Shown here piece after piece: positions 10,213-20,734 of a stretch of DNA of 64,000 nucleotides. The stretch is from Dryococelus australis (taxonomy: Eukaryota > Arthropoda > Insecta > Phasmatodea > Phasmatidae). Each line of letters starts with the position of its first letter. Within the stretch, counting starts at the first letter, position 1. The notes beneath the pieces are model-generated. The model saw only the letters and a list, made by a program, of their open reading frames with translations, searched no databases and was not told where the DNA came from. The stretch is taken from positions 302,971,466 through 303,035,465 of the forward strand of contig CM057009.1 of the NCBI GenBank assembly GCA_029891345.1. The letters run 5' to 3'. The position numbers and the translations under genes are program-made.

Positions 10213-10967
10213 TTGGAAATAAATTATGCGACTTTTAAACGTTTGTACATTGGCCTATTGGCAAAGGACCCACACCGTATTATTTGTGCATTAAACCAAA
10301 ATTGCGGTGAATCATTTGATTTTTATGTAATGTGGATACAGTTTCTTTCGAGAATATTATCGACTTGGCGGAAATCGAATCAGAAAATATGTAAATATTT
10401 CTAAATCTTCCCGAATTCAAGTCACTTAAAGTTTTTACCACGTTTGAGATTCATTAATTCTGATATATTAGATAGATACAATAATTACATAATGGTTGCG
10501 AATCGAATTCGTTTAAAGACCTTGCCAAAATAATTAATAGTTTTGACAAAGTACTCGGTAGTAAAACTGGATTCGTGATATTTATGAAAAACTTACAACC
10601 TCACGAGACTGTATTTTTAACTAGGTTGATGCAGAATGTTGGCTCTAAATCGGGTAAATGTGTAAAACACACCTTTGAAGGATATATAGTTTTCGTAATG
10701 GACTGCACAGACGTAAATAATTCGCTTATTAAATTTAAAAACGTGGTCACTTTACAATTATTGATGTCCGCCATCAGCCAAATCGGTAGTGATTTTACCT
10801 ATGGGTTGGATGCTCAAACTATGGCGGTGGTCAAGTCGTTTATCAAGGGTCAAATTCGAACACCAAATTTCATAAAATTTGCTAACGAAGCGATCGTGGC
10901 GAAAACATATGAGTACATGGATAAATATATTCATTTACAACCCAATACTGAATTGGGAAAATTGTAA
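10213..10967 (+). pseudogene. Unrecognised virus-block gene, broken
   Basis: Two plus-strand open pieces (10213-10404 and 10575-10967) with a worn linker between them. The second piece is 130 residues without interruption and ends at a TAA at 10965-10967. It contains a mixed alpha-beta sequence with HTFEGYIVFVMDCTD and a Met-rich helix. A common origin of the two pieces is inferred from strand and spacing only. No known domain. The start of the second piece at 10575 is a non-ATG codon; the first ATG there is at 10584. Confidence 0.4.
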
Positions 10968-11049
10968 TCTTCCGTTCTCGATGAAGACAATGAATGGCTT
11001 GGGGGCACAAATCATTAATAATTGACAACACCTATCAAACAAGCACTTG

Positions 11050-12167
11050 TTGTGTTTCAAATGCACGTCTCAGTTTTATAAATCCGATACTAATTTGAAA
11101 AACCTTCCCATCGAGTATTTCGAGTTACAAAATAATTTCATTTTCGTCGTGCCGAATTACTAAAAGAATAGTGTAGCGGTGACACCGAATAACGATTTGG
11201 TCCAAGTAGTGATCGATAGTTCTACATCGCTAGCACTCAGCGCAGATCAGATTCCCGTTCTCGATAAGTTCAAAGATGAACACGTAATTGTTTATGTTTC
11301 ATACGGTAACAATTCGTACATTTATCACTCTCTTAGTTATACTATAGATTCTTATTTGAAATTCCAAAATTACAATCGAATATCAAATACAAAAACTATC
11401 ATGGTGAATGACGAAATTGAATATATGATTTGAATACTAATAAATACCAGTATTTTGCACTTATTCGATCCGCTTCAGAACTTTTAATAAGAGAGGCGAT
11501 GGAATTGATCTACAAGTACAACATTACCTTTATGTTTCAAGTCGAAAGCATTTCAGTATTTCTGATGGACAATCCAAGGATGAAAAAGTACATTTCAAAT
11601 GCGCAATATCAGCACGAAATATTTGTTCTTTTAAACACACATTATTTTATGAAATGCCATCCAAATAAAATGCCTGTTACTAAGCGACGAACGACGATCA
11701 AAGTTTCCAGTTTTCCTACCCGTCCTCATCGTCCTCCTCCTCCTCCTCCTCTTTCTCTACTACTTCCACTGATACATTCGTGAATGGTTTTTCCAAATTA
11801 TTTTCAAACAAGGCAAAAATTCTTGGATATGGATGTAAGTACGGCTAATGATATCTTTTCGTTCGAACCAAATAACTACGAGCAAAATAGTCAAGAGAGG
11901 GTGTTTGAATTCTCGGGGGAAGCTGTTTATTCATCAGTAGATTTGAATTGGCACATAGTAAACAACCACGAATTAAAGTTGGTTGATCGTAGGAATGCTC
12001 ATGTAATAACTATCAGTAAAATGCGAAATTCGTTAATCTCGAATGATGAGTTAATCAATTACTTTGCGACACTTACGCGTTCTCTAATTTTTATCTTTTT
12101 TCGTAATTTTTCCGAACAATTTGTTCGCGTTTTGGTGACGAATTTGGCCAGGTTTAGAAGCCAATGA
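11050..12167 (+). pseudogene. Unrecognised virus-block gene with an internal poly-Ser/Pro tract, broken
   Basis: Coding can be followed through a piece at 11080-11433 (one stop near 11161), a frame change at 11430, a second piece to 11783 and a third to 12167, in all over 300 residues. A (TCC)n run at 11720-11755 reads as Pro in the open frame and Ser in another, so repeat-length change is the likely cause of a frameshift there. The last piece contains GEAVYSSVDLNWH and ends RVLVTNLARF. No family is recognised. The good residual frame length suggests a large structural or replication gene, but there is no direct evidence of function. Confidence 0.4.
11717..11760. repeat. (TCC)n trinucleotide run
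   Basis: About eight TCC/CTC units inside the broken gene at 11050-12167. Confidence 0.8.
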
Positions 12168-12329
12168 ACCAAATGCACGCCTATTTTTGTTATGACAGCT
12201 AGGCTAAACGATAATATTCAGGAAAACCGACTAAATACACAACTTACTGGCGTTTCGTAAAAAATGCGCACCACATCCAGTAGTCCTATGTATCAATACA
12301 TTTGAATATGAGATCTAAACCCATCCCTG

Positions 12330-12848
12330 CTCTACAACAGAAACAAAGACGAAGCGAATGTCCAAACGATCAGGACGAATAAAACACAATGATTTGTCAT
12401 TAGTGAAAACCCTAAGAAATGTGTGAATGCCAATAACAATGATGATATTATGGTCACGGCATCTTTATACAAACCTTCGGTGAACGAACAATTTCCATCA
12501 AATGCCGATTATATGTATAGTGCGATTGATGGTCGACATTATGTCGTAAACCTCTCATTCGTTGTTGGTATTCCAGGGATTTGTGCCATTTACGAGGATC
12601 AAGATCCGAGAGAAATAACCATTGATAACATGCATCACAATCACGAGCACTATTTCCATCGAAGAGTACTATTCAAAGCAATTTTATTTTATTTGCACTA
12701 TTTGAGCAAGCACTTGGAAGCCATGCCTGATGGAAAACACACACTAGTGGTGAAGATTATCGATTCATTCACGGGAGATAGCGATATCGTTTTCAAAAAA
12801 TTTCTAGCCAATTTATTTAACGAAAGTAACGGTTTTCAAGTCGTTTAA
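12330..12848 (+). pseudogene. Unrecognised virus-block gene, 3' part intact
   Basis: The frame is open from 12393 to a TAA at 12846-12848 and can be traced upstream past one TGA at 12390 to about 12330. The product has GRHYVVNLSFVVG, a His-rich stretch (NMHHNHEHYFHR) and a C-terminal alpha-beta part. The first ATG in the open part is near 12450. It is arranged tail to tail with the minus-strand frame ending at 12854. The His cluster could bind metal, but no family is recognised. Confidence 0.45.
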
Positions 12849-12853
12849 AATAC

Positions 12854-13123
12854 TCAGAGGAACATCGCCATCATTTCAATCGCTTCCTCCGAAGTTCTAA
12901 ACGATCGTTTGCCATTCGAGGATGGTGCAAACACAAAAAATTTTATTCCACAAAAACTCTCTAGCACGTCCGAATAAGGCAGATTGGTTTTAGATACCGA
13001 AAACTTGAAATTTACTGCTGAATCGTACGCCGATAATTTACAATATATCGAAGAGAATTGCAAGTTGTTTAAGTTTAATACCTCAAATAGCCATAACAAA
13101 AACATTGGAGATGTGGCATACAT
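12854..13123 (-). CDS. 89-residue protein, unknown
   Basis: Intact frame from an ATG at 13123 to a stop at 12854, ending five bases from the stop of the plus-strand gene. The N-terminus is hydrophobic (MYATSPMFLLWLF) and may be a signal anchor; the rest is mixed. Tail-to-tail packing with almost no gap is typical of compact viral genomes. Not recognised. Confidence 0.4.
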   Translation of the reverse strand: MYATSPMFLLWLFEVLNLNNLQFSSIYCKLSAYDSAVNFKFSVSKTNLPYSDVLESFCGIKFFVFAPSSNGKRSFRTSEEAIEMMAMFL

Positions 13124-13148
13124 ATATTGTGGTGATGAACAAAGTTAG

Positions 13149-13703
13149 AACCAGTTTAATTTACAGCTAAATACAGATTTGGACAATGAGACACTAACGA
13201 TTATAATTTACTTTATACATGAAATTTCGTTATCTACCTTCAATACCATATTGATATTTATGAAAAGTTATCCAACTGCTTTCTATAACAAGGTTGTAAT
13301 TGCCAGCATTACGGATCTGAATAAATATAAATTAAACGCATATTCCGACGAAATCCATCATTGTGATAAAATGTTGAATTATTTATGCGTAACTAGTTCG
13401 ACTAAAATAATTAAAGATATTGATAGAGGAGATAGTTCAGATAGCATTTGGATAATAGGTTTGTATCGTATAAATGATAAAATTATTGTGTATGTGGATT
13501 CGACAAAGAACGTCATACTACCTACAAGTGAAAACGTTATTTCTATTTCGCATACAAAATTATGCGGTAGAGATAGGCTCGCATGTTTAAAAGGATATAC
13601 TATTTTAACCACGCAACATATAATCAAATATCCTTCGAATTTATATGCAACTAGTAATCTCGACGCATCCAACAGAGATGATCATGGCGGCGAAAACGAG
13701 TAA
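13149..13703 (+). CDS. ~184-residue protein, 5' end unclear
   Basis: One uninterrupted frame, open from 13149 to a TAA at 13701-13703. The piece beginning near 13179 lacks an ATG at its start, so the true start is lost or lies in another frame. The sequence is rich in Ile and beta-type segments (IWIIGLYRINDKIIVYVDST) and ends with a polar, acidic tail. This is one of the longest undamaged frames in the block. There is no recognisable domain. Confidence 0.5.
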   Translation, partial: NQFNLQLNTDLDNETLTIIIYFIHEISLSTFNTILIFMKSYPTAFYNKVVIASITDLNKYKLNAYSDEIHHCDKMLNYLCVTSSTKIIKDIDRGDSSDSIWIIGLYRINDKIIVYVDSTKNVILPTSENVISISHTKLCGRDRLACLKGYTILTTQHIIKYPSNLYATSNLDASNRDDHGGENE

Positions 13704-14090
13704 GGCGTGTGTTTGTTACAATTCCTTCAATCACTTTCCCCATTTTAATATCGTAGATGATAGATTATCTTATTGTTGTTATACGTTGGGAGTCTGAGGA
13801 ATAGGGATCACCTTTAGGAATTCTTTGGGTAGTAATTTGTGCAAAATATAACAGTTCTACAGTGTGTGTGTTTTATAAATCGAAATACAAGAATAAAAAT
13901 ATTTGCCCGAACGTATATTTTAATTTGAGTGACACAAATCCAATACGAATAATATAAGAGGAAACTCAAATAGAAAAACTTAAAATAAAAAAAACACCCC
14001 TTTTATCTATTTTGTCGATTCGGGTAAAAAGGGTATTTTAGCACCCCGTATAGAGTACATAGATAATGAAAATTAATTTTACTATAAAAT
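13704..14090. other. Spacer without a supported gene
   Basis: AT-rich, with short frames only. I see no gene, repeat or clear promoter. Confidence 0.4.
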
Positions 14091-14094
14091 TTTT

Positions 14095-14430
14095 ATCCAT
14101 CAACCTGGGAGAAAAAACTTCACGACCACCCACTGCACATCAAATTATACGTGTACGAGAACGACAAAGATATTTTACGTATTACAAACAACACCATTCA
14201 TTTTAAAAACAATTTTAGGGTATTAGAAAACAGTAATTTTGACCTTTTTGATGAGGTGGTAAGTTGTGTTCTGCTCGAAGGCACACAATAACAGTAAGAC
14301 ATGGCGGCTGCCGAGATATTAGTAGCTGCTGAAAAAAATTCTACTTTTTTCAACGATTTGATTTAAAATGCAAATGTTTCGAAAATTAAATCTACTACTG
14401 CAACTTTAAACCTCAAAGATTAACGTAAAG
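14095..14430 (+). pseudogene. Fragments of one or two small virus-block genes
   Basis: From 14110 to 14291 a plus-strand frame is open for about 55 residues (LYVYENDKDILRITNNT) and ends at a TAA. An ATG at 14301 (MAAAEILVAAEK) starts a second small frame that meets a stop after 21 residues, with coding-like sequence continuing to about 14420. Both are too short to identify. 14431-14760 shows no gene I can support. Confidence 0.25.
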
Positions 14431-14762
14431 AGAAGCTGGGATTGGGAAATGAAAATTTACAAAAGAACACCTTCGATTGGCAAAATTTTTTAAAATATAT
14501 TATTACGCCGACCCTCATGACTATTGTATTTATTCAAATAATGTAAATAACGACAAATTAAAAAATCATAATCATATTGATATATTTAGTACATATTGCG
14601 TTCATTTATGTAAGTCATTATTGGAAAAATAATCTTTTTAATTCTTTTCTATTTTTTTTTCTCTCTCTTGGTATATATAGTGTGGTATTCAGAGAGTTGT
14701 AGCAAACTTGTAGTATGTGTAAGTAAAGAAACACATCAAATCGCTCCAGATTGCTACGAAAA

Positions 14763-15391
14763 TAACCGTCAACATTATCGCAGAGTCGACCGAAATGACT
14801 TATAACAAAGTCAGAAATAAAAATGACGATGAATCAGTTACATTTTCGTCGATAGGCTGACGAAAAATGTATTATCGTGCAAAGAAGACAGATATTTCTT
14901 TACCTTCATCAAGAAAGAAAAAAAAAAAAAAAAAAAGTTACGTGTAAACACAGTTTGCGAGATTTTCAAATTAGTCAAGGATCGATCGCACAAAGTATTC
15001 ACCTGATCAACTCTATGACTTGTTACTTCTACCCACACGGGTCGAAGATTAACGGCTGATTAAGAAAGTATCTCAACTTAGATATTATAAATTATGATGA
15101 AAGGTAGACATTTGTATAAAAGTCGCCATTACTAATAATATAACTGATATAATAAAAAATATGGAAAAAAAAATGAAGTTATTCCCGAAATTAGTTTCGA
15201 AACCCTCAGCAAATTCAATCCTCCATCGAACATGCTTATTCGAGAGTTAATTTTAGATGTGAAGAGTGTAGAATCCAAAACTTGATCAACGTGGCATATC
15301 GTTGTGCCGATGCCTCGTGGACGGATGCGATCGCAGATATATTGGGCAAAGACGTGGATAATGTGGTTTTCGTCGGTGATGTATTCGACTA
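14763..15391 (+). pseudogene. Unrecognised virus-block gene, heavily broken
   Basis: Coding-like plus-strand pieces lie at 14763-14850, 14877-15059 (crossing an A18 homopolymer at 14918-14937), 15175-15285 and 15285-15391. The last two are linked by one frame change and contain ISFETLSKFNPPSN and DASWTDAIADILGKDV. The A-run is the most likely site of a frame slip. Relationship between the first and last pieces is uncertain. Confidence 0.3.
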
Positions 15392-15523
15392 AACGAAAAA
15401 CATATTTCGGTATTTGTATTACTTATTAATTTTTATCGGTGGGGTTACTATTTGGGGTTTTTTCCACCTACCTAATAAATTTTTCTCTCCTGTGGTAAAA
15501 GGGCAAAAGAAAGATAAGCGGAA

Positions 15524-16034
15524 GTGACGAGCGCGAGCAACGGGAAGCCCGTACTCAAGCTGTATGAGGTGTACGAAATCTTTTCGCAGATACATAATAT
15601 AAATGATCGGCATTTCAGATTACTCGCAAATATTTTGGCAACTTATCGTATAATTGATCACCCATTAAATTTCCTTACCGACAGTTCATTAACTGTCTAT
15701 TTGACCGTTTATTTCGAAAATCACTTTCCACGCGATTTGGAAAACAAAAAAATGATTTACAATTGATGCATAAAATCAATCTCGAGCGGTTGCAGTTGTG
15801 AACAAAAAAGTTAAAGATTCCACACTAAACAAACAGTTGGATCTTATCTAGCAAGCATATCGCTGGTACCGTAACTTTCTGCTATTTGTGCAACCCAAAT
15901 ATTCTTTCGAAATGAACTCTGAGTTGGATTCTCTGCTCGGAGGAATCGACGATTTCAACGTGCGGTTTGCACACATAATGCCAAATGGCAAACCGATACT
16001 TTCGCTCTTCACAAAGTTGGATCGCGGGATATAA
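15524..16034 (+). pseudogene. Unrecognised virus-block gene, broken
   Basis: An open piece at 15524-15766 (80 residues, LKLYEVYEIFSQIHNINDRH) is followed by a frame change near 15755 and two in-frame stops near 15800 and 15850. Coding then continues with AYRWYRNFLLFVQPKYSFEM and ends at a TAA at 16032-16034. About 165 residues altogether, mostly helical. Not recognised. Confidence 0.4.
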
Positions 16035-16084
16035 AATCCCATTAATGTGAATTGATTGATCAATCTCGAACTGAACACGCCAGA

Positions 16085-16552
16085 CTCTCAATACATTGTT
16101 GATATCTCACACTCAATTCTTGTTGAATAGTTTGCATATTCCCATGTTTTTGTCCGTGACTTCGTTCCGAAGCTGTTTCATCAACATTTCCTCGCGTTAA
16201 AAAACTCGTGCAGTTTGTGGCCAAAGTAATTGTTATTAATCTCGTCGAATCTCTGAAGGTAAACACTAATCAATTTCAATTTTAATTTTGTCCAGCAATC
16301 GACAATGTTGACGTAATTGACGTATGTGTGAGATGTGTCCAATATCTGCTTGCTTCGAATAAAGTTGTCTGTCGCAATGCACAACTTATCAAGTCGCGAT
16401 TTGTCATCGACACAAGTTTTCGAAAGATCAGCGCATTTCGACTTTACCCGATTCAAGTACTCTTCTTCGAAATTTTTCGAAAAGATTTGGCCTATTTTTT
16501 TAAATGTGTTCCTATTAATAAAGAGTATGTCTGATCTACTCAATATTAGCAA
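16085..16552 (-). pseudogene. Unrecognised helical protein, one frameshift
   Basis: A minus-strand frame from 16552 (start codon region MLILSRSDILFINRN) stays open to 16181. A single frame change near 16190 leads to a further piece ending near 16085 (NVDETASERSHGQKH). The product of about 150 residues is predicted mostly helical with regular Cys and Lys. It overlaps head to head with the plus-strand frame starting at 16527. Unknown. Confidence 0.4.
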
Positions 16553-16819
16553 TCATAATACGTATTCCATAGACTGCATTTATTACGAGTATCAAGATGT
16601 TGCATGTAGAAAGACTCTAGACACCCCGCGCTGCACTATTTCCTTGCAAACAACATTTGCAAATCGGGCACGTACCCTGCATGCCGGTTGTTAAATATTG
16701 CTCCTAAAATTAACACTGTAAATATTATTCATTATACCAAAACATTGCACTGCGTGGATGATGTGGAAGTGAAAGACACGTGGATGAACATTACAGAAAA
16801 TTACAAAAAGACACTTTGA
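16527..16819 (+). pseudogene. Cys-containing ~95-residue protein, one frameshift
   Basis: ATG at 16527 (MSDLLNISNHNTYSIDC), open to about 16690 with Cys residues spaced C-x10-C-x9-C, then a frame change to a piece ending TWMNITENYKKTL and a TGA at 16817-16819. The GC-rich retroelement sequence begins within ten bases of this stop. Not recognised. Confidence 0.4.
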
Positions 16820-16824
16820 AAACA

Positions 16825-18120
16825 CTGAGGGCATTAGAGCTGCGAAGGCAGGCGTCTTTATTAGTTGCGTCCCCTTGTGTGAACTTACCTGGCCCTTTTA
16901 TTGCACAAGTTAAATAACAGAAATCTCACACGGTCTATTTTCGGATTCCTGCGCCACGCGCACATGTTCGCGCTCACTCTGCTCTGCACCTGCATCGTTC
17001 CTTGCCACACTGCACTGCACACATCACTGATAGACACACGTCCTTGTGTCTGTCCATCATGGACGTAGCATGTAAGGGCTCCTTACCAGCCCCCTACTTT
17101 CTGGAACTGCTGGCTGCTGCCGTCGTTCTGCAGGTTTTTGCCATTGCCGTGATGCTCCCGTGCTCACACACATGTGGCATGCCGCTGGTGGCCAACGTCG
17201 GCATGCTGAATGACGGACCGCGTAAGAGTCGCACGATACTTCGTCGTCGCTGTCACTGCTGCTGTCCTCATGGGCAACCCCACATCGCTGCCAGTAGCTA
17301 AGCGGACTAAGGACTACCGGGCTGTTGCAGTCTCCCTCAGGTGATTTACCAGCTGGTGTTGGCACCGATGCATCGTCTGTCGTGCTATCCTCCTCGACGA
17401 TCGGCAGCCTGTTGACGTGCATCACGTCGTATCCTGAGGGACCCCTCCCAGAGGTGTCACCGTTACTTGCAGTTCCGGATCTCTTAGGGTTGTACTGGTA
17501 GCTGCTGTGCCGTCAATCTCCACTTCGCTGGCCGTCGGATGCGCCCTGACTGGCGCCAAGGCGCTGGACGACATCGTGCCTTGGGCATCCACTGCTGGTG
17601 GTCCTGGGGAGGTACTGCCCTGCCTTCCGTGCTTGTTGTCCTCCCCTGGTGCTCGTACTCAATGGCGCCGTCGTGAGCCTCCGGGTCTCGTGCACCTCCT
17701 TCGTTCTGTGCATGCATCTCCCCTCTTGCTTGCTGTGCACAGTTTCCAGTGGATGTTGAGGTGGCTTCAGCCCTTGGTTCGACACCCTCCATCTCATCCG
17801 GGCTTATGTCGTCCTGGCTCCTTGGGGACGTGGCCTCGTCCGGCGTCTGCGACATGGTGTCGTTTGGTGGGGGACCTCCTGAAGGAGGTGCCACCCCACT
17901 CTCCTCCTCTCTCCCTTACTGAGCGGGCATGGCAGGTGTTTATCATGGGTTTTGTTGTCACTGGCCTCATTGTCGCCGCGGACGTCTCCGGGTGACAGGC
18001 ATATGGCATCTCAGTGATACTTGCTCGCCCTTCTTGTTACACAGACCAGGTAAGTGGTTGTCCCTAGCCTTTTGATGACCCAGTGCGGGCCTGTCCATTG
18101 CGCAGCGAGCCCTGCACAGA
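16825..18120 (-). mobile_element. Ty3 (Gypsy)-type LTR retroelement fragment inserted in the virus-like block
   Basis: Composition switches abruptly from AT-rich to GC-rich near 16830 and back near 18130. On the minus strand the region begins with QWTGPHWVIKRLGTTTYLV (near 18110-18055), the GPxxV..L...TYLV pattern of a retroelement integrase C-terminus. A long Pol C-terminal tail follows, with RRPAKW near 17520 and MHVNRLPIVEED near 17425-17385, the counterpart of the usual VNRL motif. The 16825-17060 part would be the 3' LTR: it holds two polyadenylation signals on the minus strand (AATAAAAGG near 16897 and AATAAAG near 16857). Reverse transcriptase, RNase H and the integrase core are missing, so the copy is truncated. 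Confidence 0.6.
17057..18115 (-). pseudogene. Ty3 Pol C-terminal region (integrase tail), fragment
   Basis: Two long minus-strand frames (near 17894-17484 and 17425-17057) with a further integrase-like piece at 18115-18000. The tail is low complexity: Pro, Ser, Gln and charged residues. Frame changes near 17950 and 17450 break it. The 162-residue plus-strand frame over the same bases is an antisense artefact of the high GC content. Confidence 0.5.
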
Positions 18121-18142
18121 TATTTTTGATATACTGCAATGT

Positions 18143-18186
18143 GATTGGTTGTTGATTCCCCCTACCACTTTATTCAACAACCAATC
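18143..18186. repeat. Perfect 13 bp inverted repeat (hairpin)
   Basis: GATTGGTTGTTGA and TCAACAACCAATC are separated by 18 bases, just beyond the retroelement edge. It may be the end of a small element or a structured viral or host site. Confidence 0.7.
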
Positions 18187-18383
18187 AGATTACACCATTT
18201 CATATCCCCATTTCATTTATAGAAAAGTATGTTTGGTTCCGAGAAAAATAAACTTACCTGTGTGTGTCTGGTTATAATTTGTCTTTTTTTTTTTTTTTTC
18301 CAGATATCGCTCCCGTATAGGCAAACTGAAAGATGTGGAAGGGAAGAGAAACTGAAACTGTGGAATCTGATTTGTGTTAATTC

Positions 18384-18559
18384 GTCAATGGCTGGGTGTG
18401 AATGCGTCAATGGCTTGGTGTGAGTGTGTCGATGGCTGGGTGTGAGTGTGTCGATGGCTGGGTGTGAATGCGTTGATGGCTTGGTGTGAATATATCGATG
18501 GTTGGGTGTGAATGTGTCGATGGCTGGGTGTAAATGCATCGATGACTTGGTGTATTGCA
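18384..18559. repeat. Minisatellite, 8 x 22 bp
   Basis: Eight units of the form GTCGATGGCTGGGTGTGAATGT with a few substitutions each. The minus strand reads as a His/Thr/Pro repeat peptide, but no start or promoter supports expression. Confidence 0.85.
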
Positions 18560-18645
18560 TTGACAACATTGTATGCTGCATTGACACCTTTGTATGCTGC
18601 ATTGACACCTTTGTATGCTGCATTAACAGCTTTGTATGCTGCATT
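18558..18645. repeat. Minisatellite, 4 x 21 bp
   Basis: Four units of CATTGACACCTTTGTATGCTG directly follow the 22 bp array. The last unit is truncated. Confidence 0.85.
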
Positions 18646-18754
18646 CTATTTGGGTTATGAAGTCAGATAAAGATAATCCTTTTGTGCAACCTTTAACCAT
18701 CGCATATAGGTTACATTCATTTTATACGATTAATATCGGAATAATCCTATGTCG

Positions 18755-19150
18755 GTTCGTCGATTTGGGTTATGATGTCACACTCGTTCGTCGACATAGA
18801 TTATGAAGTCACATTCGTTCGTCGATTTAGGTTATGTCATCACATGGAAGTTGCACTTATGCAACCTTAAACATCACACTGTCACCTTAGTTCGTCGACT
18901 TAGATTATGATGTCACATGTAATGCAGCCCTCCAACTGGATGACATCACACTCACTCGTAGAGTTAGGTTACGACACCACACTCATTCATAGGATTAATC
19001 TGATGTTCGTCGAGTTAGGTTATGACATCACATTCGATCGACATCTTAGTGCATTGTGAAGTCATCCTCATTCGTCGACTTATGTTATGACGTCACACTC
19101 GTTCATAGGATTAATCCCATGTTCGTCGACTTAGGTTATGATGTTACACA
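18755..19150. repeat. Degenerate repeat array with CRE-like sites; possible viral homologous region (hr)
   Basis: About eight copies of a ~31 bp motif, GTTCGTCGACTTAGGTTATGA followed by TGTCACACTC, with a GTCGAC palindrome and a TGAYGTCA-type site in most copies. Three copies of an ATAGGATTAATC phrase are interspersed (near 18730, 18990, 19107). The array lies directly upstream of the MSV199 gene and its TATA box. Baculovirus and nimavirus hr regions are repeat arrays with palindromes and CRE-like sites that act as enhancers and origins. The resemblance here is in architecture only. Confidence 0.4.
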
Positions 19151-19226
19151 ACCCTATGATGACAATAAAAATATATATTTTTAAGAATTAAAAATTTAAA
19201 TTAAAATATTTTTTTCAACACATGCC

Positions 19227-19237
19227 TATATAATAAG
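19227..19237 (+). promoter_or_regulatory. TATA box overlapping an ATAAG late-type motif
   Basis: TATATAATAAGG lies about 35-40 bases upstream of the ATG at 19269. TATA and (A/G/T)TAAG are the early and late promoter motifs of baculovirus-like viruses. The positions are suitable, but such motifs are frequent in AT-rich DNA. Confidence 0.35.
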
Positions 19238-19268
19238 GAAGAAAGCACTAACATTCGCATTGTGCGAG

Positions 19269-20610
19269 ATGACGTCAACGGTTGATCTCGATGTGAAGAC
19301 CCTGATGGATAAAAGTTACATCAAATTGACCGTGAACGAAGTATGCAATCTTTTATGTTTGGATATTGAAAATTACAAGAGAAACAAATTTTTCTGGAAC
19401 ATTGAACAAAATCAAATGAATTTAATTTATAACGACTTTTTTGAATATATGGGTTATTCTGGAGATTATCCAATAGAAAAAACAAAATGTATCAAGATTA
19501 TTGAAATAGAACCCAATCATCCAGTATGAAGAAATTTGCGATGAAAAAAAAAAAATCTTTTGAGTACTATAGACTTTGAGATATTGTTGATGCTGATGAG
19601 GACTGAAAAGGCGATAGAAATAAGAAGATTATTTTCTTTCATAAAAAAATGTTGAATTATAGATACTGCGAAGCGTATTTCGAAAGACATCAAAATGAAT
19701 TATTTCAAAGGACAAATAAGGATTTATTTGAAGAAAATAGAACCTTATCTAATCAGGTGAACAGGCTAGTATGTACATTTGAACAAGAACAACAGAAAGC
19801 TGAACCAGAATGTCATAAAGCTGAACAAGAACGCCAGAAATCTGAACAAGAAAGACAATTGGCATTCGAACGCGAAAGAAAAGCCGAACAGGAAAGTCAG
19901 AAAGCCAAACAAGAAAGACAGTTGGCACTCAAACGCGAAAGAAAGGCAGAACAGCAACGTCGGAAAGTATAACAGGAACGATTACTCGCACTCGAACGCG
20001 AAAACAAAGTGGAACAGGAACGTCAACATGCCCAGGAATGAGAATACAAGATTGCCAACATTTTACACACCAACAGCAGAATATTGGTCGAAACTGTGGC
20101 TCCTTTGATTTTACCACATCCCAAAGCTCCGAGCAAACTCAATTGTATCGGTGTGTACCGTTTAAATAGCAAACAGGAGTCGAAAGACGCATTCAGATCG
20201 ACCTCACAAATTACCGTGTTCAAAAACGAAAACAAATTAAAAATAAGTCTACCGTATGATAAATCGAGTCTTTACTGTTTGGTATTTCATATGACGTCAG
20301 ATCGACAGTTACAAAACCAAAGAAAATGGAGCAAATTCCGCCATTTTTGCGGAAATTGAAGGTGTGCTATGACATGGGCAGCAGCGTCAACATCATCAAG
20401 GATAAAATAAGATCGAAGCATAATCATTTCAACGGTCGACGCAGTGAATATGATGTTAGGGGCAACACGTGGATGTTGTTGCTCGATCGTGAAGATGGTT
20501 TAGGCATCACAAACACAGAGTTTATAAGTTTCGGTGACGCTTCTATTCACGACGTTTCCATGAATACAGCCCTTAATTTGGCTAACAAAGATGAGCAAAT
20601 GTTGGTGGAC
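19269..20610 (+). pseudogene. MSV199 + coiled-coil + DUF3627 protein, broken
   Basis: The N-terminal part (ATG at 19269) matches the MSV199 domain: residues KLTVNEVCNLLCLDI, FFWNIE, then after a stop near 19528 the typical ending DFEILLMLMRTEKAIEIRR (19572-19628). After an A7 frameshift near 19645 a long coiled coil of Glu-Gln-Arg-Lys repeats runs to about 20040 with two stops. A C-terminal DUF3627-like part follows (KLNCIGVYRLNSKQESKD near 20130-20190, then a final piece to 20610). The three-part order MSV199 / coiled coil / DUF3627 is known from insect iridoviruses and related large DNA viruses; its function is not established. There are at least four frame changes, two in A-runs. This is strong evidence for a viral origin of the block. 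Confidence 0.8.
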
Positions 20611-20734
20611 TAAAAAAAATAAAATAAAAAATGCAATGAATAGAAACAAATAAAAAACGTTAACAAATAAAAACAAAAAACAAGACTAGAAATTTGTAGA
20701 TATATAGTAAGTTGAGTAACTGATGTTATTAAGT

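Noticed and set aside
17507..17995. 162-residue plus-strand frame
   Set aside because: It is antisense to the Ty3 Pol tail, and the high GC content of that fragment creates long open frames by chance.
18213..18644. 143-residue minus-strand repeat protein (MQHTK / HPAIDT units)
   Set aside because: It is produced by the 21 and 22 bp minisatellites; no start context or conservation supports it.
18384..19150. CRISPR array
   Set aside because: Repeats are tandem and degenerate without unique spacers, and the genome is eukaryotic.
19766..19957. Phe-rich minus-strand frame
   Set aside because: It is the antisense of the Glu/Gln/Lys coiled-coil repeats of the MSV199 gene.
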